Below are positions 8,839-17,006 of a DNA stretch of 64,000 bases, in pieces. The stretch lies in assembly GCA_947589185.1 (NCBI GenBank), contig CANQCK010000007.1, forward strand, positions 30,011 to 94,010, given 5' to 3'. Position numbers and translations under genes: made by a program. The notes under the pieces were generated by a model, which was given only the letters and a program-made list of their open reading frames with translations, made no database searches and was not told the DNA's origin. The DNA is from an uncultured Clostridia bacterium. GTDB taxonomy: Bacteria; Bacillota; Clostridia; Oscillospirales; Ruminococcaceae. Positions within the stretch are counted from its first letter, which is position 1. Each line of letters begins with the position of its first letter.

Positions 8839-10152
8839 TTATAGATTCTTTATATAGGAAACTAAGTAAAGCGTTCCGCAGATAACGGTATTTTTATATT
8901 CGCCGTTCATTGCCTTTTTAAATTCTGATTTTGTATCTTCTCCGCAAAAGGCAATTGTTTTTTTGTCTTTATCAATATTACGCTTTGAATATTCCTCATT
9001 TAAAATACTGCACAGTTCCCGTTTTGGAATCGTATCTGAAGTAAAGCCGTCAACGCAGATAATTTTGTCTACGCAGCCGAACAGCTTAGGCAGAGAGTCT
9101 CTGACATTCTTGCGTTTAAGCGAGCCGACAATAGCTGTAACAGGCTTTGGTATCTCTTTAAGGACCTTAGACAGAGCTTCCACACCGCCGTCGTTATGAC
9201 TCCCGTCTAAAATCACATAATGACCGCTGCCTTTAAAGGGCGAAGCTAAAATCTCGATTCTGCCGATAACAAAAGCTTTTTTAAGACCTTTTTGAATATT
9301 CTGTTCTGTTATTTTAAACCGGCTTTGAAGCAGGTAAGCCGTTTCAATAGCAGACAGTGCATTAGTAATCTGATGTTCTCCGCTCATTGAAAGAGAGTAG
9401 AGAATTTTTTTGTATTCAAAGGAAGTGTCTCCAAGCCGAGTGCTTTTGATTTCAAGACTTGATTTGTCGGGGATAATAAGCTTTGAACCTTTTTCCTTTG
9501 CGGTTTCGGATACTGTTTCTACGGCTTCATCAGGATTGTTAATTGACAAAACCACAGGACAGCCGTTTTTTATTATGCCTGCCTTTTGCCTTGTGATTTC
9601 ACGAATGGTCTTGCCGAGAATTGCGGTATGGTCGTGAGAAATGGAGGTTATAACTGAAACAAGCGGTCTTTTTATAACATTTGTGCAGTCTAAAAGACCT
9701 CCCAATCCCGTTTCAAAAACGACTGCCTCGCAGTCTGATTTTTTGAAATATAGAAGAGCTATCGCCATAGTTATTTCAAAGCCCGAGAAATCATTTTTAT
9801 CATCTAAATTATCAAGTCTCGATTTAATGTAACAGCATATTTCTGCAAGTTCGTCTTTTGGTATAACTTTTCCCATAAGACGTATCCTGTCACGGAATTC
9901 TACAATATAAGGAGATGTAAAAGTACCTGTTTTTATACCGGCGTCACATAGAATTTCGCTGAGCATTTCAGCAACAGAGCCTTTTCCGTTTGTACCTGCT
10001 ATGTGTATAAACTTTAAGGAGTCCTGCGGATTATCAATTAAATCAAGAAGTCTTTTTACTCGTGAGAGGTCGTTTACCTTTTTCCCGAGACGTGAAAAGC
10101 TCATTATAAAATTCATAGCTTCATCGAAGCCGAAGTTTTTTTGATTTGTCAT
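8839..10152 (-). CDS. folC: Folylpolyglutamate / dihydrofolate synthase FolC
   Basis: A 437-aa Mur-ligase-type enzyme with IHIAGTNGKGSVAEML (P-loop, residues 53-59), TGTFTSPYI, VFETGLGGLLDCTNV, SHDHTAILG and ILDGSHNDGG. FolC adds glutamate to dihydropteroate and/or extends folate polyglutamate tails using ATP. Two ATGs lie in frame (10158 and 10152). GGAG sits 8 bases before the second and only 2 before the first, so 10152 is chosen. Confidence 0.9.
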   Translation of the reverse strand: MTNQKNFGFDEAMNFIMSFSRLGKKVNDLSRVKRLLDLIDNPQDSLKFIHIAGTNGKGSVAEMLSEILCDAGIKTGTFTSPYIVEFRDRIRLMGKVIPKDELAEICCYIKSRLDNLDDKNDFSGFEITMAIALLYFKKSDCEAVVFETGLGGLLDCTNVIKRPLVSVITSISHDHTAILGKTIREITRQKAGIIKNGCPVVLSINNPDEAVETVSETAKEKGSKLIIPDKSSLEIKSTRLGDTSFEYKKILYSLSMSGEHQITNALSAIETAYLLQSRFKITEQNIQKGLKKAFVIGRIEILASPFKGSGHYVILDGSHNDGGVEALSKVLKEIPKPVTAIVGSLKRKNVRDSLPKLFGCVDKIICVDGFTSDTIPKRELCSILNEEYSKRNIDKDKKTIAFCGEDTKSEFKKAMNGEYKNTVICGTLYLVSYIKNL

Positions 10153-10320
10153 ATTCATTTCTCCAATTTCGAGTATTCTAATATTATAGCACGGCTTATC
10201 GCTTTTTTCATCTCAAATAAAAAATAGTTAGCGAATACGCTCAAAATTAATCACCAGTTCACAATTTGGAGGTATACTATTTTTAATATGTTTAGCTTTT
10301 CTTTGGAAAGGTGATGAAAA

Positions 10321-11289
10321 ATGAGCAAAAATAATGTTGATAAGAACAGCGATAGGGCAAAAAAAACAGATTTTGACCGAGAAAAGAGTCTGATTCCTGA
10401 GGACGATTATGATTACGAGCGTAAGCGTTTTGAGGACGAGGAAAGGGCGTATGAGCGTTATCAAAGGGAGCTTTTAGAGTATAACGAGCGACAAGAACAG
10501 GAGCGAAAAGACTATGAAAAGCAACTTGATAGCGAAAAGATCGAGCTTGTTAAGCTGAAAAGCGGAGTAATTGATAAGAGCGAGATCATAAAAGAGGAAG
10601 CACCTGAAGTTATTAAGCTAAGCAAAAAAGAGTGGCTGAAAAATTTTTGGTGGCACAATAAGATAATTATAATTCTGATTATATTTGCCATTGCGGTCGT
10701 ATCTTATATAACCTACGACAGTCTTTCCAGAGTCAAGCCTGACATTAAAGTTATGATGACTGTAAACAACGGTCTTGTAAACAGAACCGAAGAGGTTGCG
10801 GATTATTTTGAGAGGTTCTGCCCTGACATAAACGGAGACGGAGAGGTTAATGTACAGATTCTTTCCGCACCGCTAACAGAGAATACTGACGATTACGTAC
10901 AGATTCAGCAGTATCAGGAGATTTACCTTGCAAATATGCAGACGGGCGAGATAATATTCATACTGACTGACGATAAAACCGACGCTGATATTTACAGTGA
11001 CAACGAGAGCGACAATCTGCTGTCAGATGTGTCATCTGACTTTGCGGACAATGAATTTGTTACCAACAAGGGGCTTTCTTTAAGGGGCGGTTATATCGAA
11101 GACGTGTTTAAGTATCACACGAACTATCCTCAGGATATTTATCTGGGTATGAGAGAACCTCTCAAAACTCTTAAAGACAGCAAGGCTGATATGCAGAAAA
11201 ATTACGACAAGGCGTATGAGATATTCAAGGCTATGGCTGAGGATATAAAGAAAAATACAAGGCAGTCTGACAAGCAGATCGAACAATAA
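10321..11289 (+). CDS. Single-pass membrane protein, charged coiled-coil N-terminus
   Basis: A 322-aa protein not matched to a named family. Residues 1-100 are highly charged, rich in E/R/Y/Q and probably a cytoplasmic coiled coil. One TM lies at about 115-134 (IIIILIIFAIAVVSYITY). The remaining 190 residues are predicted extracytoplasmic and contain a DINGDGEVNV stretch that resembles a Ca-binding dockerin/EF loop. AAAGGTGATGAAA precedes the ATG. It leads a probable three-gene unit with the 39-aa membrane peptide and ung. The function is unknown; type II topology (N-in) is inferred from the charge around the TM. Confidence 0.6.
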   Translation: MSKNNVDKNSDRAKKTDFDREKSLIPEDDYDYERKRFEDEERAYERYQRELLEYNERQEQERKDYEKQLDSEKIELVKLKSGVIDKSEIIKEEAPEVIKLSKKEWLKNFWWHNKIIIILIIFAIAVVSYITYDSLSRVKPDIKVMMTVNNGLVNRTEEVADYFERFCPDINGDGEVNVQILSAPLTENTDDYVQIQQYQEIYLANMQTGEIIFILTDDKTDADIYSDNESDNLLSDVSSDFADNEFVTNKGLSLRGGYIEDVFKYHTNYPQDIYLGMREPLKTLKDSKADMQKNYDKAYEIFKAMAEDIKKNTRQSDKQIEQ

Positions 11290-11320
11290 ATACTTTCAGC
11301 AAGAATACGGAGGAAACCTT

Positions 11321-11440
11321 ATGAAAAACAGTGAAAAGAAAAGCCTTATAATGCGCATAATAGTACTTTCTGTGGTGGCTGTAATGGTTATAGGAATAGT
11401 TGCCGCAGCAGTATATCAGGGTGCAGCAGGCTCAATGTAG
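11321..11440 (+). CDS. 39-aa single-TM peptide
   Basis: A short ORF with GGAGG 8 bases before its ATG. It encodes a basic start (MKNSEKKSLIMR), one hydrophobic segment (IIVLSVVAVMVIGIVAAAVY) and a short QGAAGSM tail. It lies 31 bases after the upstream membrane protein and 14 before ung. The strong ribosome site and tight spacing argue that it is real. The function is unknown. Confidence 0.6.
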   Translation: MKNSEKKSLIMRIIVLSVVAVMVIGIVAAAVYQGAAGSM

Positions 11441-11454
11441 ACGGAGGGCGGGAA

Positions 11455-12120
11455 ATGGTCAATATAGGAAACGAGTGGGACGAAATTCTCAAGGACGAAT
11501 TTAAAAAGGAATACTATCTTAGGCTCAGGGAGTTTTTAAAGCGTGAATATAAAACTAAAACCATCTATCCTGATATGTACGATATATTCAATGCGTTTAA
11601 ATACACTTCCTACAGTGACGTTAAGGCAGTTATCTTAGGACAGGACCCTTATCACGGTGCAGGACAGGCTCACGGACTTTGCTTTTCGGTAAAGGAGGGA
11701 GTGCCTTTTCCGCCGTCGCTTAAAAACATATTTAAGGAGCTCAATGCTGACTTGGGCTGCACTATTCCGAAAAACGGAACGCTTACCTCTTGGGCAAAGC
11801 AGGGAGTTTTGCTTATGAACACAGTTCTTACTGTTCGTGAGGGTCAAGCAAACAGCCACAAGGGTATGGGCTGGGAAATTCTTACCGACGAAGTTGTAAG
11901 AAAGCTCAATCAGAGGCAGAAACCTATTGCGTTTATTCTCTGGGGCGGAAATGCCCGAGCTAAGAAAGTGCTTATTACAAACCCTATACATAAAATTTTT
12001 GAAGCCGCACACCCGAGTCCGCTTTCTGCATTTAACGGCTTTTTTGGGTGCAGGCATTTTTCAAAGGTCAATGAGTTTTTAATTTCTACAGGTCAAGAGC
12101 CTATTAACTGGCAGGGCTGA
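11455..12120 (+). CDS. ung: Uracil-DNA glycosylase
   Basis: A 221-aa family 1 UDG with the water-activating motif GQDPYHG (Asp64), SLKNIFKEL, LLMNTVLTVREG, the Leu-loop motif HPSPLSA (from His186) and ILWGG. It removes uracil from DNA to start base excision repair. GGAGGGCGGGAA precedes the ATG. The last codons and stop (CAGGGCTGA) are identical to those ending the radical SAM gene at 24.1 kb, and repeat DNA begins immediately after the stop. The C-terminal residues are therefore probably repeat-derived. Confidence 0.95.
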   Translation: MVNIGNEWDEILKDEFKKEYYLRLREFLKREYKTKTIYPDMYDIFNAFKYTSYSDVKAVILGQDPYHGAGQAHGLCFSVKEGVPFPPSLKNIFKELNADLGCTIPKNGTLTSWAKQGVLLMNTVLTVREGQANSHKGMGWEILTDEVVRKLNQRQKPIAFILWGGNARAKKVLITNPIHKIFEAAHPSPLSAFNGFFGCRHFSKVNEFLISTGQEPINWQG

Positions 12121-12427
12121 CCGCCGAGCCGGCGGGCAACGGTGACGTTGCATCCATTCTGCCTTTGGAAAGTTAGCATAATGTGTTTACTTTGTACAAC
12201 GGCAGGCTAGTACCTAGAGGCAAGAATTGTAGAAGCAAGAAGCAAGAGCAGGGCTGAGCCTTGCACGCTCTCTGCCTATTAAAAGTTTAATTTAATGTTT
12301 GACGTTTCAAAACGGTAGGCTAGTACTCTGTTGAAAGGGTAAGTTCTCGCCTCTAATCGGGTACAAGAGCTCCGCCGGCTCGGCGGCGGACTGTATATGG
12401 TCAAAATCAGAAATAAATATGAATAAC
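12121..12427. repeat. Composite dispersed repeats after ung
   Basis: No gene is seen here. The stretch contains two roughly 75-bp hairpin units: 12163-12211 with arms CTGCC/GGCAG, and about 12281-12331 with arms CTGCC/GGTAG. GC-rich palindromic spacers (CCGCCGAGCCGGCGG; AGGGCTGAGCC) and GGCAAGA/AAGCAAGA low-complexity DNA separate them. Near-identical units occur at 16.15, 16.26, 20.24, 20.8 and 24.08 kb, in both orientations. Confidence 0.85.
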
Positions 12428-12429
12428 AA

Positions 12430-12464
12430 AATGACCTCTCACCAATGGTGAGAGGTCATTATTT
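12430..12464. terminator. Bidirectional terminator
   Basis: A 14-bp perfect stem AATGACCTCTCACC/GGTGAGAGGTCATT with a 3-nt loop, between the repeat block and the leftward DUF308 gene. Confidence 0.8.
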
Positions 12465-12472
12465 TACTTGTT

Positions 12473-13054
12473 TTAGTTAATGTCAATAATTTCGTTTTTT
12501 GCTTCGGCTTCTCTAATGAAGTTGATTTTCTTCTGAACATAGAGGTAGTTCCAGACGCTTGTAATACCGTACCAGATAAATGAGATACCCAAACAAATAA
12601 TTATAGCGTTCTGAGCCGAAAGCGGATTAATAAGTACAAAAATACCCAGAGCAAGCGTAAGAATAGATTCTATCATACTGATATGCCAGAAATATACGTT
12701 GTTATTTTTGAGAAAAACAGACTTCTGAATGGAGGTAATGCCGTCGATGATAAGGAGTATTCCTAAAACAATAGGTATAAATGTTGAAAGGTAAGCCGGT
12801 CTGATGAAAATTATTATTCCTATTACCGACGCAACTACGCCCCTTAACAGAGTAAGACTGAAATTTCCCTCGTAAGATTTAGAGGTGAAATAGCTTATTA
12901 TGTCAATAACTCCGTAGATTAGAATAGCTCCTGCGATAGCGTAGCAAATAACGCTCATAGTTTTCTGCGGGAAAATAACCATTATAATACCGAGCAAAAG
13001 GCTGATTATTGCCATAAGAAGCTCCATACGTCTTATTCTTTCTAAAACTTTCAT
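12473..13054 (-). CDS. DUF308 / HdeD-like membrane protein
   Basis: A 193-aa protein with six predicted TMs arranged as repeated hairpins (LLLGIIMVIFP, GAILIYGVIDI, VLGILLIIDGITS, LALGIFVLINP). This is the pattern of the HdeD/DUF308 family, whose molecular role outside enterobacterial acid resistance is unknown. The start at 13054 (MKVLERIRRME) is preferred because GGGGA lies upstream; the longer form would add 21 non-hydrophobic residues. It sits 63 bases downstream of the Nif3-like gene and is probably cotranscribed with it. Confidence 0.75.
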   Translation of the reverse strand: MKVLERIRRMELLMAIISLLLGIIMVIFPQKTMSVICYAIAGAILIYGVIDIISYFTSKSYEGNFSLTLLRGVVASVIGIIIFIRPAYLSTFIPIVLGILLIIDGITSIQKSVFLKNNNVYFWHISMIESILTLALGIFVLINPLSAQNAIIICLGISFIWYGITSVWNYLYVQKKINFIREAEAKNEIIDIN

Positions 13055-13117
13055 TTTAATGTCCCCGTTTCTGAATTTACTTTTTATAATTATAACATAA
13101 CAGCCGTTTAATTGCAA

Positions 13118-13882
13118 TTATAACACATTTACAATGTCAACATTTTTTCGGCTGATTTCTATTTCTAAATCGGGAAACCTGTTAAGAAGAAATGCTTTTA
13201 GATTATCGTAAAAGATATTTTCCGTGTAAAAATGACCTGCGTCAATTAATGCGATACCTGCATTCCGAGCGTCAATAAAGTCGTGATGTTTTATGTCTCC
13301 GGTAATTAAAAGCTGACAGCCCTTTTGAAGTGCGTCAGTGAAGTATTCCGCTCCCGCACCTGAGCAAATTCCTATTCTTGTTATTTTTTCACCTGTGTCG
13401 GTGTATCTCAAAGTTCTGCATCCGAGAGCGTCTTTGACCCATTTTGCAATTGCCGAAATATCAGCAGGCTTTGAAAGGTTACATATTCTGCCTATATTAT
13501 CCTTTTCGCTCAAAACCTCTCCCTCGTTCGGAACAAGACCCAGTCTTTCGCACAAAATATCATTCATACCGCCGTTTGCAATATCGAAATTCGTGTGCAT
13601 ACAAATAGCGTTTATGTTGTGTTTAGACAAAATCACAGCAGGATTTGATCCGTCAAGGAACTTCAGAGGCGAAAATATAACAGGGTGATGCGAAATAACA
13701 AGGTCAGCGTTGATTTCACAGGCTTCAGCTGCCGTTTCGTAAGTAATGTCTAAAGTGAGCATAATTTTCTTGACGGCGTTTGATTTATTTCCGACTAAAA
13801 TTCCGCTGTTATCCCAAGAAACTTGAGAAGAAAATGGAGCAAGCTCGTCGAGAGCCTTGTAAATATCGTTTAAATGCGTCAT
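13118..13882 (-). CDS. Nif3-like dinuclear metal-centre protein
   Basis: A 254-aa Nif3/YqfO family protein. Metal-ligand motifs are visible: ISHHPVIF, CMHTNFD and GHFYTE near the C-terminus, plus GDIKHHDF. It has the short form without the PII-like insert found in Bacillus YqfO. Family members are toroidal hexamers; some are annotated as GTP cyclohydrolase I type 2, but the physiological role is unsettled. It lies 4 bases after trmK, a pairing conserved in Firmicutes (usually after sigA). Confidence 0.88.
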   Translation of the reverse strand: MTHLNDIYKALDELAPFSSQVSWDNSGILVGNKSNAVKKIMLTLDITYETAAEACEINADLVISHHPVIFSPLKFLDGSNPAVILSKHNINAICMHTNFDIANGGMNDILCERLGLVPNEGEVLSEKDNIGRICNLSKPADISAIAKWVKDALGCRTLRYTDTGEKITRIGICSGAGAEYFTDALQKGCQLLITGDIKHHDFIDARNAGIALIDAGHFYTENIFYDNLKAFLLNRFPDLEIEISRKNVDIVNVL

Positions 13883-13886
13883 AAGT

Positions 13887-14591
13887 TCAGTCCTTTCTTA
13901 CGCTGTTAAGTTTGTCTGAAATAATGTTTCCGAGACGTATTTTTTCCTTGCCGTTTAAAATGACGTCTTTGTTTTTATTTTCGGCTTTTAACATACCCTG
14001 TCCTGCAATTATAAGTCTGTTTGCCTGAATTTTCAGATACTCTCTGTCGGGTTCACTGTGAAAATCAAGACCGCCCGTATAAATTTCATAATCCTCGTAA
14101 GCATTAGAGGTTTCAGAATATTCAGCATTTATAACCGAATATATAAACGATTCGCTTCTGACGGCTTTTTCGCATTTTATTTTAAAGCCGTTTTGGAAAA
14201 GAAATTTTCTTAAGTCATTGGCTTTTGTCATCGGCTGAAGAATAAGATTTACTTTGTTTTTCCTGATCCATTCTGCTCTTGAGATTATTTTTGCAATAAG
14301 CTCTCCGCCCATACCTGCAATTATAATGTCGCTCACGCCGTCGGGAGGGATATTGTCAAGACCGTCTGAAAGTACAGTTTTAATTTTATCCTGCAAGCCC
14401 TCGCCTAAGATATGCTCCTTTGCACTTTGTAAAGGTCCCTCTCTTAAATCGCAGGCGATGACTTCTTTGCAAATTCCGCTTGAAATAAGGTGGACAGCAA
14501 GATATGCGTGGTCAGTGCCCACATCAACTGCACAGCCTTTTCCCGATATAAACTCGGCACATTGTTTTAATCTGTTGTCTAAGTTTATCAT
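13887..14591 (-). CDS. trmK: tRNA (adenine(22)-N(1))-methyltransferase
   Basis: A 234-aa class I SAM methyltransferase. It has motif I AVDVGTDHAYLAVHL, acidic IACDLREGPL, the catalytic-site IIAGMGGELI and LQPMTKANDLR, all diagnostic of TrmK. TrmK makes m1A22 in bacterial tRNAs. It is coupled to the Nif3-like gene. Confidence 0.9.
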   Translation of the reverse strand: MINLDNRLKQCAEFISGKGCAVDVGTDHAYLAVHLISSGICKEVIACDLREGPLQSAKEHILGEGLQDKIKTVLSDGLDNIPPDGVSDIIIAGMGGELIAKIISRAEWIRKNKVNLILQPMTKANDLRKFLFQNGFKIKCEKAVRSESFIYSVINAEYSETSNAYEDYEIYTGGLDFHSEPDREYLKIQANRLIIAGQGMLKAENKNKDVILNGKEKIRLGNIISDKLNSVRKD

Positions 14592-14619
14592 AGTTGATTC
14601 CTATTAATTTAAAATTTAA

Positions 14620-14639
14620 GGGCGGCAGTTTTGCCGCCC
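14620..14639 (-). terminator. Terminator of DUF1858 gene
   Basis: Stem GGGCGGCA/TGCCGCCC with a 4-nt loop. On the reverse strand it is followed by TTAAATTTTAA. Confidence 0.6.
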
Positions 14640-14648
14640 CTGAGGTTT

Positions 14649-14852
14649 TTAGTTTCCGAAATGTGCGTTCAGCTTTTCAACAAGCTCGTCTGCGTCAACA
14701 CCGTGAACAGCACATGCCTGTTCGATAGTTTCCCCTCTTGAAGACGGACAGCCGAGACAGTGCATACCCATTTCCAAAAAGAAGGGAGCGGTATCTCTGT
14801 CAGCGTCAAGAACATCGCCGATAATTGTATCTTTTTTAACTTCAAATGCCAT
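14649..14852 (-). CDS. DUF1858-domain protein
   Basis: A 67-aa protein matching the DUF1858 family: DTIIGDVLD near the start, then FFLEMGMHCLGCPSS, GETIEQACAVHG and LVEKLN. The conserved CxxC suggests metal or Fe-S binding. The family is common in anaerobes and is sometimes fused to hybrid-cluster or redox proteins. The substrate is unknown. GAAAGGATG lies upstream of the ATG. Confidence 0.8.
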   Translation of the reverse strand: MAFEVKKDTIIGDVLDADRDTAPFFLEMGMHCLGCPSSRGETIEQACAVHGVDADELVEKLNAHFGN

Positions 14853-14948
14853 AATTTATACATCCTTTCACAATTTTATAACGTTAAAAAATGAGATTTT
14901 CCTCATTTATATTATAACCAAATAAGATATAAAATGCAAGTCATATAT

Positions 14949-16043
14949 TTACTTGTGCCTGGTTACAAGCTTGATTTTTCTCTGAAGTTCGTGAAGTCCT
15001 CTGTATATTTTCTCAAAGAAGTTTACAAGCTTTTTCTTAAACGGCGAGAATGTGTAATAAAATTCCCCCGCATAGGTAACGACTTCGCCGTTAAAGCCTT
15101 TTTTGAATTTATATACGCCGTAGTTCGGGTGGGTTTCATCAGTGTAGAAGGGTATGCCTTGAAAATCGTAGATAAAATTATTGTTTTCAAGTGCCCACTG
15201 GATCATAGTCCACTGCATAAGGTGATTAGGCATAACGTTTCTGTGCTTGTTTGAAGAAGCTCCGTAAACATAGCAGGTCTTTCCTGCGTACTGTGTGGTT
15301 ATTGCTCCCGAAACAGGAGTTTCTGTTCCGTCCTCGTTTTGCAGGTAACACATATACAGTCTGCAATGGTTAAAGCCGAGAGAGTTCAGCATTTTGACAA
15401 AGTATTCTTTTGGTCTTATTGCAAAGCCGTCACGGGTTCCTGTTTCTGCCATCATAGGGTAAAAATCGTCCATAGCCTCAGGTCCGCACGCCTTGCAGAC
15501 AACTCCCTTTCTCGACGCTAAGCGTATATTGTATCTCCACTTAGAATGGAAGCCAGCCATCACCTCATCAGGAGTTTTGCCCTCTATATTCAAGAGCATA
15601 TAGTTGTTTCTCGCCTGAATGGTAGAAAGCTCAGGAGCATTTTCAATATGTGAAAATCCCATTTCCCTAAGAATGTTTTTTGCAGTTTCATCCTTTTCAG
15701 AAAAGCATGGATCCCACATAAATTCATAGCAGTTATGCTTTTTTGCAAGCACCTTTATGCCCTCGAACAGATCCTCAATAACAGCCTTGTTGTGATAGTC
15801 GCATACAGGACCGTGTGAAGCATATAAAAATGAACAGCCGAATATCGGTATCTTTTTCACAAGCACTAGACAAGTGCCCTGTATTTTACCGTCGGCATCT
15901 CTTGATATTACAGCGTCCCAGCCCCAGTTGTCCTTTACCTTAGTCCAGTTTAAAGACTGCAAAAAAACTCCGTTTTTATCTGTGCTGGCAAATTCCTCAT
16001 ATTCGTCGCACAGCTTTTTGTTATTCTTATCAAGTATTTCCAA
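14949..16043 (-). CDS. FemAB-family aminoacyltransferase
   Basis: A 364-aa protein of the FemX/FemAB GNAT-like family: QSLNWTKVKDNWGWD near the N-terminus, FMWDPCF, HSKWRYNIRLASRKGV in the centre, and FQGIPF..NYGVYKFKKGFNGE at the C-terminus. Such enzymes add amino acids from aminoacyl-tRNA to the lipid II stem peptide. The acceptor and amino acid cannot be read from sequence. It is monocistronic, with repeat DNA just upstream. Confidence 0.82.
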   Translation of the reverse strand: MEILDKNNKKLCDEYEEFASTDKNGVFLQSLNWTKVKDNWGWDAVISRDADGKIQGTCLVLVKKIPIFGCSFLYASHGPVCDYHNKAVIEDLFEGIKVLAKKHNCYEFMWDPCFSEKDETAKNILREMGFSHIENAPELSTIQARNNYMLLNIEGKTPDEVMAGFHSKWRYNIRLASRKGVVCKACGPEAMDDFYPMMAETGTRDGFAIRPKEYFVKMLNSLGFNHCRLYMCYLQNEDGTETPVSGAITTQYAGKTCYVYGASSNKHRNVMPNHLMQWTMIQWALENNNFIYDFQGIPFYTDETHPNYGVYKFKKGFNGEVVTYAGEFYYTFSPFKKKLVNFFEKIYRGLHELQRKIKLVTRHK

Positions 16044-16115
16044 GCTTTAAATTCCCACCTTTAAAATTCTTTGATTTGGATTTTAACATATTATACATTA
16101 TCTTTTACAAAAAAT

Positions 16116-16375
16116 CAACCACCGAGCCGGCGGTGGCTTTGCTGCCTATTAAAAGTTTAATTTAATGTTTGACGTTTCAAAACGGCAGACTGGTACTCTG
16201 TGGAAAAGGTAAGTTCTAGCCTCTTGCCTCTAGTTTCTAGCTTCTAATCGGTGACGTTGCATCCATTCTACCTTTGGAAGGTTAGCATAATGTTACAGTT
16301 AGTGCAACGGCAGGCTTATACTTTGTATAAATGGTAAGTAGGTCAATGGTTACCTGCGAGCAGGCGGCAAACGAT
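16116..16375. repeat. Composite dispersed repeats upstream of TA locus 1
   Basis: Non-coding. Two hairpin units (about 16142-16188, arms CTGCC/GGCAG; about 16268-16316, core CTACCTTTGG/GGCAG) are separated by TAGCCTCTTGCCTCTAGTTT-type low-complexity DNA and bounded by a CCGAGCCGG spacer. Sequence is nearly identical to units at 12.15, 12.28 and 24.08 kb. Confidence 0.85.
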
Positions 16376-16380
16376 ATTGT

Positions 16381-16409
16381 TTGACAAAATAATTATTTTA
16401 AATTATAAT
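16381..16409 (+). promoter_or_regulatory. Promoter of toxin mRNA, locus 1
   Basis: A perfect TTGACA (16381-16386), 17-bp spacer and TATAAT (16404-16409). The expected start is near 16416, at GAGAGTACTG. Confidence 0.85.
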
Positions 16410-16472
16410 AAATATGAGAGTACTGTACATAAAAAGGCAGGCGGTTTCTCCCTGTGAAGGGAGGTGATGGCA

Positions 16473-16562
16473 ATGATAAGTAATTCGGAATTATTTTTAT
16501 TTGCGAATTTTGTTATCAATATTGTCACACTTTGTTTCAATATTTTTTATCGCAAAAAGTAA
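16473..16562 (+). CDS. 29-aa hydrophobic peptide, putative type I toxin (locus 1)
   Basis: The peptide is MISNSELFLFANFVIN followed by IVTLCFNIFYRKK: an acidic/polar start, one TM and a basic tail, the pattern of small membrane toxins such as TxpA/Fst/holin-like toxins. GGGAGG (16459-16464) lies 8 bases before this ATG; an ATG at 16467 is too close to be used. CTCCC upstream can pair with GGGAG and mask the ribosome site. It is homologous to the 29-aa peptide at 20510-20599: the lengths are equal and ELF, F, I.TL.F..F and KK positions are shared. Toxicity is inferred from architecture. Confidence 0.7.
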   Translation: MISNSELFLFANFVINIVTLCFNIFYRKK

Positions 16563-16586
16563 TAAAATTAATTTGCATTTTTACAT

Positions 16587-16697
16587 AAAAAATAAGAAAC
16601 ACCGCCTTACTTTCCACGGTAACGGTGTTTCTTAACACTAATACGGGAGAGACCGCCTAGGCATTAATTTGCCGTGTGCAGTACTCTCTTTTTATAT
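16587..16697 (-). ncRNA. Putative antitoxin antisense RNA, locus 1
   Basis: On the reverse strand a consensus promoter (16702-16729) would start an RNA at about 16696. It ends at the intrinsic terminator 16593-16634, giving about 105-110 nt. It converges on the toxin gene and is complementary to the 3' part of the toxin transcript beyond its stop codon, as RatA is to txpA. Its 5' end (GAGAGTACTGCACA) and an internal GGCGGTCTCTCCC resemble the toxin mRNA 5' end in the same sense. CUCCC could therefore also pair with the toxin SD. Confidence 0.65.
16593..16634 (-). terminator. Terminator of antitoxin RNA, locus 1
   Basis: A 12-bp perfect stem TAAGAAACACCG/CGGTGTTTCTTA. On the reverse strand TTTTTT follows. 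The forward strand has no T run, so the toxin mRNA may read further into the antitoxin region. Confidence 0.8.
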
Positions 16698-16701
16698 CTA
16701 T

Positions 16702-16729
16702 ATTATAACATATAATTTTATTTTGTCAA
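16702..16729 (-). promoter_or_regulatory. Promoter of antitoxin RNA, locus 1
   Basis: Reverse-strand TTGACA (16724-16729), a 16-bp spacer and TATAAT (16702-16707), a perfect consensus. Confidence 0.85.
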
Positions 16730-16744
16730 GCGTACAAAGATAAG

Positions 16745-17006
16745 AATTTCTTGTCTGATTTTTAAACAAAGTACAACTCGCCGTTGCACAAACTGTAACA
16801 TTTTGCAAACTACTCAAAGGCGGCAGAGCAACCGGCGTCACGCCGGCGGCGGGCTAGTACTTTGTTTAAACGGCGAGTTAGAGTACAGCAAGAAAAATTA
16901 GTTTTATATTGCTAATTACTAGCGTGCCGACAGATAATATTAATCTTTTTTGCTCTGAAAACGGAGGCACAAGAGCTCCCAGCGGTTCGCTGGCGGTTCA
17001 CTGGGG
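16745..17006. repeat. Composite repeats between TA locus 1 and vanY-like gene
   Basis: Contains a hairpin unit at about 16781-16824 (arms CGCCG/AGGCGG), a CCGGCGTCACGCCGG palindrome, and from about 16888 a roughly 105-bp unit. That unit recurs inverted at about 30772-30868 (shared GCGTGCCGACAGATAATATT and AACGGAGGCACAAGAGC). The block runs into the 3' end of the leftward gene and encodes its last residues (PQ-stop). Confidence 0.85.

Noticed and set aside
12121..12427. Possible CRISPR array in the repeat block
   Set aside because: Units are unequal, in both orientations and themselves form hairpins. There is no regular repeat-spacer period and no cas gene in the window.
16467..16472. Toxin start at ATG 16467
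   Set aside because: Only 2 bases from GGGAGG. The ATG at 16473 has 8-base spacing and gives the same 29-aa length as locus 2.
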